From Nitratiruptor sp. (GTDB lineage: Bacteria > Campylobacterota > Campylobacteria > Campylobacterales > Nitratiruptoraceae), in NCBI GenBank assembly GCA_015494535.1, contig WGBC01000026.1, positions 19,686-83,685 of the forward strand: 64,000 nt of DNA, given 5' to 3'. Below are positions 61,952-64,000 of the stretch, in pieces. The notes beneath the pieces are model-generated. The model was not told the origin of the DNA and did not search any database. It saw only the letters and a program-made list of their open reading frames with translations. Both the position numbers and the translations under genes were made by a program. Within the stretch, counting starts at the first letter, position 1, and every line of letters starts with the position of its first letter.

Positions 61952-62586
61952 AAACGAATACCAAAAACAAAAGCGCTTTCACTCTGCTCCTCCATTATTC
62001 TTTTTGTCTCACCAAAGTTTCTTTTAAATGTGATACCAACATATGGTGCAAATTCTCTTTGCAATTCATATCGTAGTCGAAAACCTGCTTCGACGAAATT
62101 GAGTCCTTGCCCAACTCCAATAGATCTATACGCTTTGCCCATCCATCTACTCTCAATGCGAGATGTAAGAATGAGTCGTTGTGTAAAAAGCGTATCATAC
62201 TCAAAATCAAAGTCAATGCCAGCACCTCCGCCACCAACAAGCAGTTTCGTTCGTGTCTCTATCCAATAAGGTGCAAGTCCTGAGAGTGCAATTACTCCAA
62301 ACCCTCTCGTTTTTTGTTCACGATCCATCTCAAATCCTGCTTGAAGATCCCAAAAAGGCGTAATCGCATGAGAAAAAACGAGCTCATTTTGCCAATTGTT
62401 ATCTTCACCTTCACTATAGATATAGAGCTTGTCAATATCATATCCTCCATAAGCACTCACATCCCAAGATTTTACCCCACCACTTTGCACTTCAAACCTA
62501 TCAAAAAGCAGATGCATGCGAAAAATATCGCCACCACCTGCATAAAGAGATAGAAAAGCAATAAAAAGCAGTACAATTTTTTTCAT
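61942..62586 (-). CDS. copB: copper resistance protein B-like outer membrane protein
   Basis: Signal peptide MKKIVLLFIAFLSLYAGGGD; DKLYIYSEGEDNNWQNELVFSHAITPFWDLQAGFEMD...; beta-barrel ending in FGIRFWF; between two multicopper oxidases. Confidence 0.85.
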   Translation of the reverse strand: MKKIVLLFIAFLSLYAGGGDIFRMHLLFDRFEVQSGGVKSWDVSAYGGYDIDKLYIYSEGEDNNWQNELVFSHAITPFWDLQAGFEMDREQKTRGFGVIALSGLAPYWIETRTKLLVGGGGAGIDFDFEYDTLFTQRLILTSRIESRWMGKAYRSIGVGQGLNFVEAGFRLRYELQREFAPYVGITFKRNFGETKRIMEEQSESAFVFGIRFWF

Positions 62587-63995
62587 GATAACACCTTTAC
62601 TTCGCGAAACATACCACCCATATGATAAAGAAGGTGGCAATGAAATACCCACTTGCCTGTAGCATCCACATCGACGCGCATACTTACCTTGCTACCTGGC
62701 TGCACATTGATAGTGTGTTTGCGCACTATTTTGTCCCCAACCTCCAGATCGCTCCACATACCGTGCAGATGCATTGGGTGGTTCATCATCGTATCATTGA
62801 TAAAAGTCACCCGCAGCCGCTCGCCGTAGCGAAACTCCAGAGGATGGGACTCATAATAAGGAATGCCGTTGATCGCCCAAATGTAGCGCTCCATATTGCC
62901 TGTAAGATGCAAAACTATCTCGCGATCGGGATAACGATTTTTTATACCTGGAGTTTCCAGATCGGCGTAGGTGAGGACCTTTCTTTTCAGGCTTCTTAAG
63001 CCACCCCCCGGATCACTCAAACGATATTGAGCACCTTTTGCTTCCATAGTCCAAGCAATACCTTTTTTCATAGGTAATGGTGTTTGCGGGATGGGCTTTT
63101 TATGGCTCATTTTCATACCACTCTTTGTATTCATCTTCATATGAGACATTTTCATGCCACCCATCTTCATGCCCATATCTATCATAGTGAGTGGTTCATA
63201 GGGATAAGGTTGGGGAAGAGATATTTTCGCCTTAGCATCTACTCCCAATCTTGCATAGACTCTCCCACTGCGTGCCATATCTTCTGCATATATAAGCGTA
63301 TCTTCTTTGATATCCACAATAACATCGTAACTCTCTGCTACAGCAATACGAATATCGTCCACTTCTACCGGCTTCACTGGTACACCATCAGCTGCTATGA
63401 CTTGCATTTTGTGCCCAGGTATATGAAAATCAAAATGTGTCATAGCCGATTGATTGATGAAACGAAGCCTTACTCTCTCACCAGGTTTTGCAAAAAATTG
63501 CTTTTGTAAATCGTTAATGCAATAGGTATAGGTGGCCCCCGTCACATCGGCGATGTCGCGATCGTCCATACGCATTTTGTTCCACATCGCGCGGCGCTTC
63601 AGAGCCTCAGCGAGTCCATAGCGGCGCACTTCACTTGCAAAATCGAAGATGGTGCGTTTGTGGTAGTTGTAGTAGTCACTCTTGACTTTGAGATGGCGAT
63701 AGATGGTATCTGGACTCTCATCGCTCCAGTCATAGAGCGCTACGACATAATCTCTATCCACATCGGGCGCGATATCATCTTCGATAACGATGGCTCCATG
63801 CAAACCCGTTTGCTCCTGAAAGCCGCTGTGGGAGTGGTACCAGTAGGTGCCATTCTGCTGGATTTTGAAGCGATAGACGAAAGTCTCTCCCGGCATAATG
63901 CCAGGAAAGCTTACTCCTGGTACTCCATCCATCGTATAAGGAAGAATAATACCATGCCAATGCAAGCTAGTAGGCTCGTCAAGGTGATTAGTCAC
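62583..63995 (-). CDS. copA: multicopper oxidase CopA-like, N-terminus beyond window edge
   Basis: SLHWHGIILPYTMDGVPGVSFPGI, TYWYHSHSGFQEQTGLHGAIVI, Met-rich MGMKMGGMKMSHMKMNTKSGMKMSHKK, HLHGMW, WVFHCHLLYHMGGMF; no initiation seen before window end. Confidence 0.93.
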   Translation of the reverse strand: MTNHLDEPTSLHWHGIILPYTMDGVPGVSFPGIMPGETFVYRFKIQQNGTYWYHSHSGFQEQTGLHGAIVIEDDIAPDVDRDYVVALYDWSDESPDTIYRHLKVKSDYYNYHKRTIFDFASEVRRYGLAEALKRRAMWNKMRMDDRDIADVTGATYTYCINDLQKQFFAKPGERVRLRFINQSAMTHFDFHIPGHKMQVIAADGVPVKPVEVDDIRIAVAESYDVIVDIKEDTLIYAEDMARSGRVYARLGVDAKAKISLPQPYPYEPLTMIDMGMKMGGMKMSHMKMNTKSGMKMSHKKPIPQTPLPMKKGIAWTMEAKGAQYRLSDPGGGLRSLKRKVLTYADLETPGIKNRYPDREIVLHLTGNMERYIWAINGIPYYESHPLEFRYGERLRVTFINDTMMNHPMHLHGMWSDLEVGDKIVRKHTINVQPGSKVSMRVDVDATGKWVFHCHLLYHMGGMFREVKVLS

Positions 63996-64000
63996 GCGAA

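Noticed and set aside
63084-63200. Repeated ATG/CAT-like units (MKMGGMKMSHMKMNTKSGMKMSHKK)
   Set aside because: Looks like a DNA repeat but is the normal Met-rich copper-binding segment of CopA-like oxidases, not a CRISPR or tandem-repeat element.
1-64000. CRISPR array, prophage, IS element, rRNA or tRNA
   Set aside because: No regularly spaced direct repeats, transposase/integrase motifs, phage structural genes or tRNA/rRNA signatures recognised by eye; a tool scan would be needed to be certain.

Overview
The window looks like an ordinary, gene-dense bacterial chromosome segment, most likely from a Campylobacterota (Epsilonproteobacteria; inferred from gene content and style, e.g. HslV starting [11 protein letters not shown] and the rpmH-rnpA-yidD-yidC-jag-mnmE cluster). 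It carries many housekeeping genes: argG, rplI, hslVU, era, valS, uvrD-like helicase, pgi, metE, mnmE, yidC, rnpA, rpmH, clpB, ctpA, purC/S/Q, plsC, and the RNase P RNA gene rnpB. There are three accessory-like blocks. (1) 7.1-16.0 kb: an MSHA-type pilus / type II-like assembly operon (I-J-K-L-M-N-x-E-G order) with no pilin gene in view. (2) 25.4-34.6 kb: two RimK-like ATP-grasp ligases, a large M14 carboxypeptidase without signal peptide, an M20 peptidase, an aspartoacylase/AstE-like deacylase and a split ArsB/NhaD-like permease. This is my best candidate for an undescribed non-ribosomal peptide/amide synthesis-and-turnover system. (3) 51.7-64 kb: a copper/heavy-metal resistance region (RND CusCBA-like, ArsR, SO_0444-like permease, two-component system, two multicopper oxidases, CopB-like protein). 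Small-scale signals worth checking: two genes (rnpA and a membrane gene after purQ) with no usable canonical start codon but plausible ATT starts; a U_UUU_UUG slippery heptamer directly before the stop in the split permease; an ATP-grasp fused to a RecD2-like helix-hairpin-helix tail; and stop codons embedded in hairpins at several gene junctions. No tRNA, rRNA, CRISPR array, IS element or prophage was seen.
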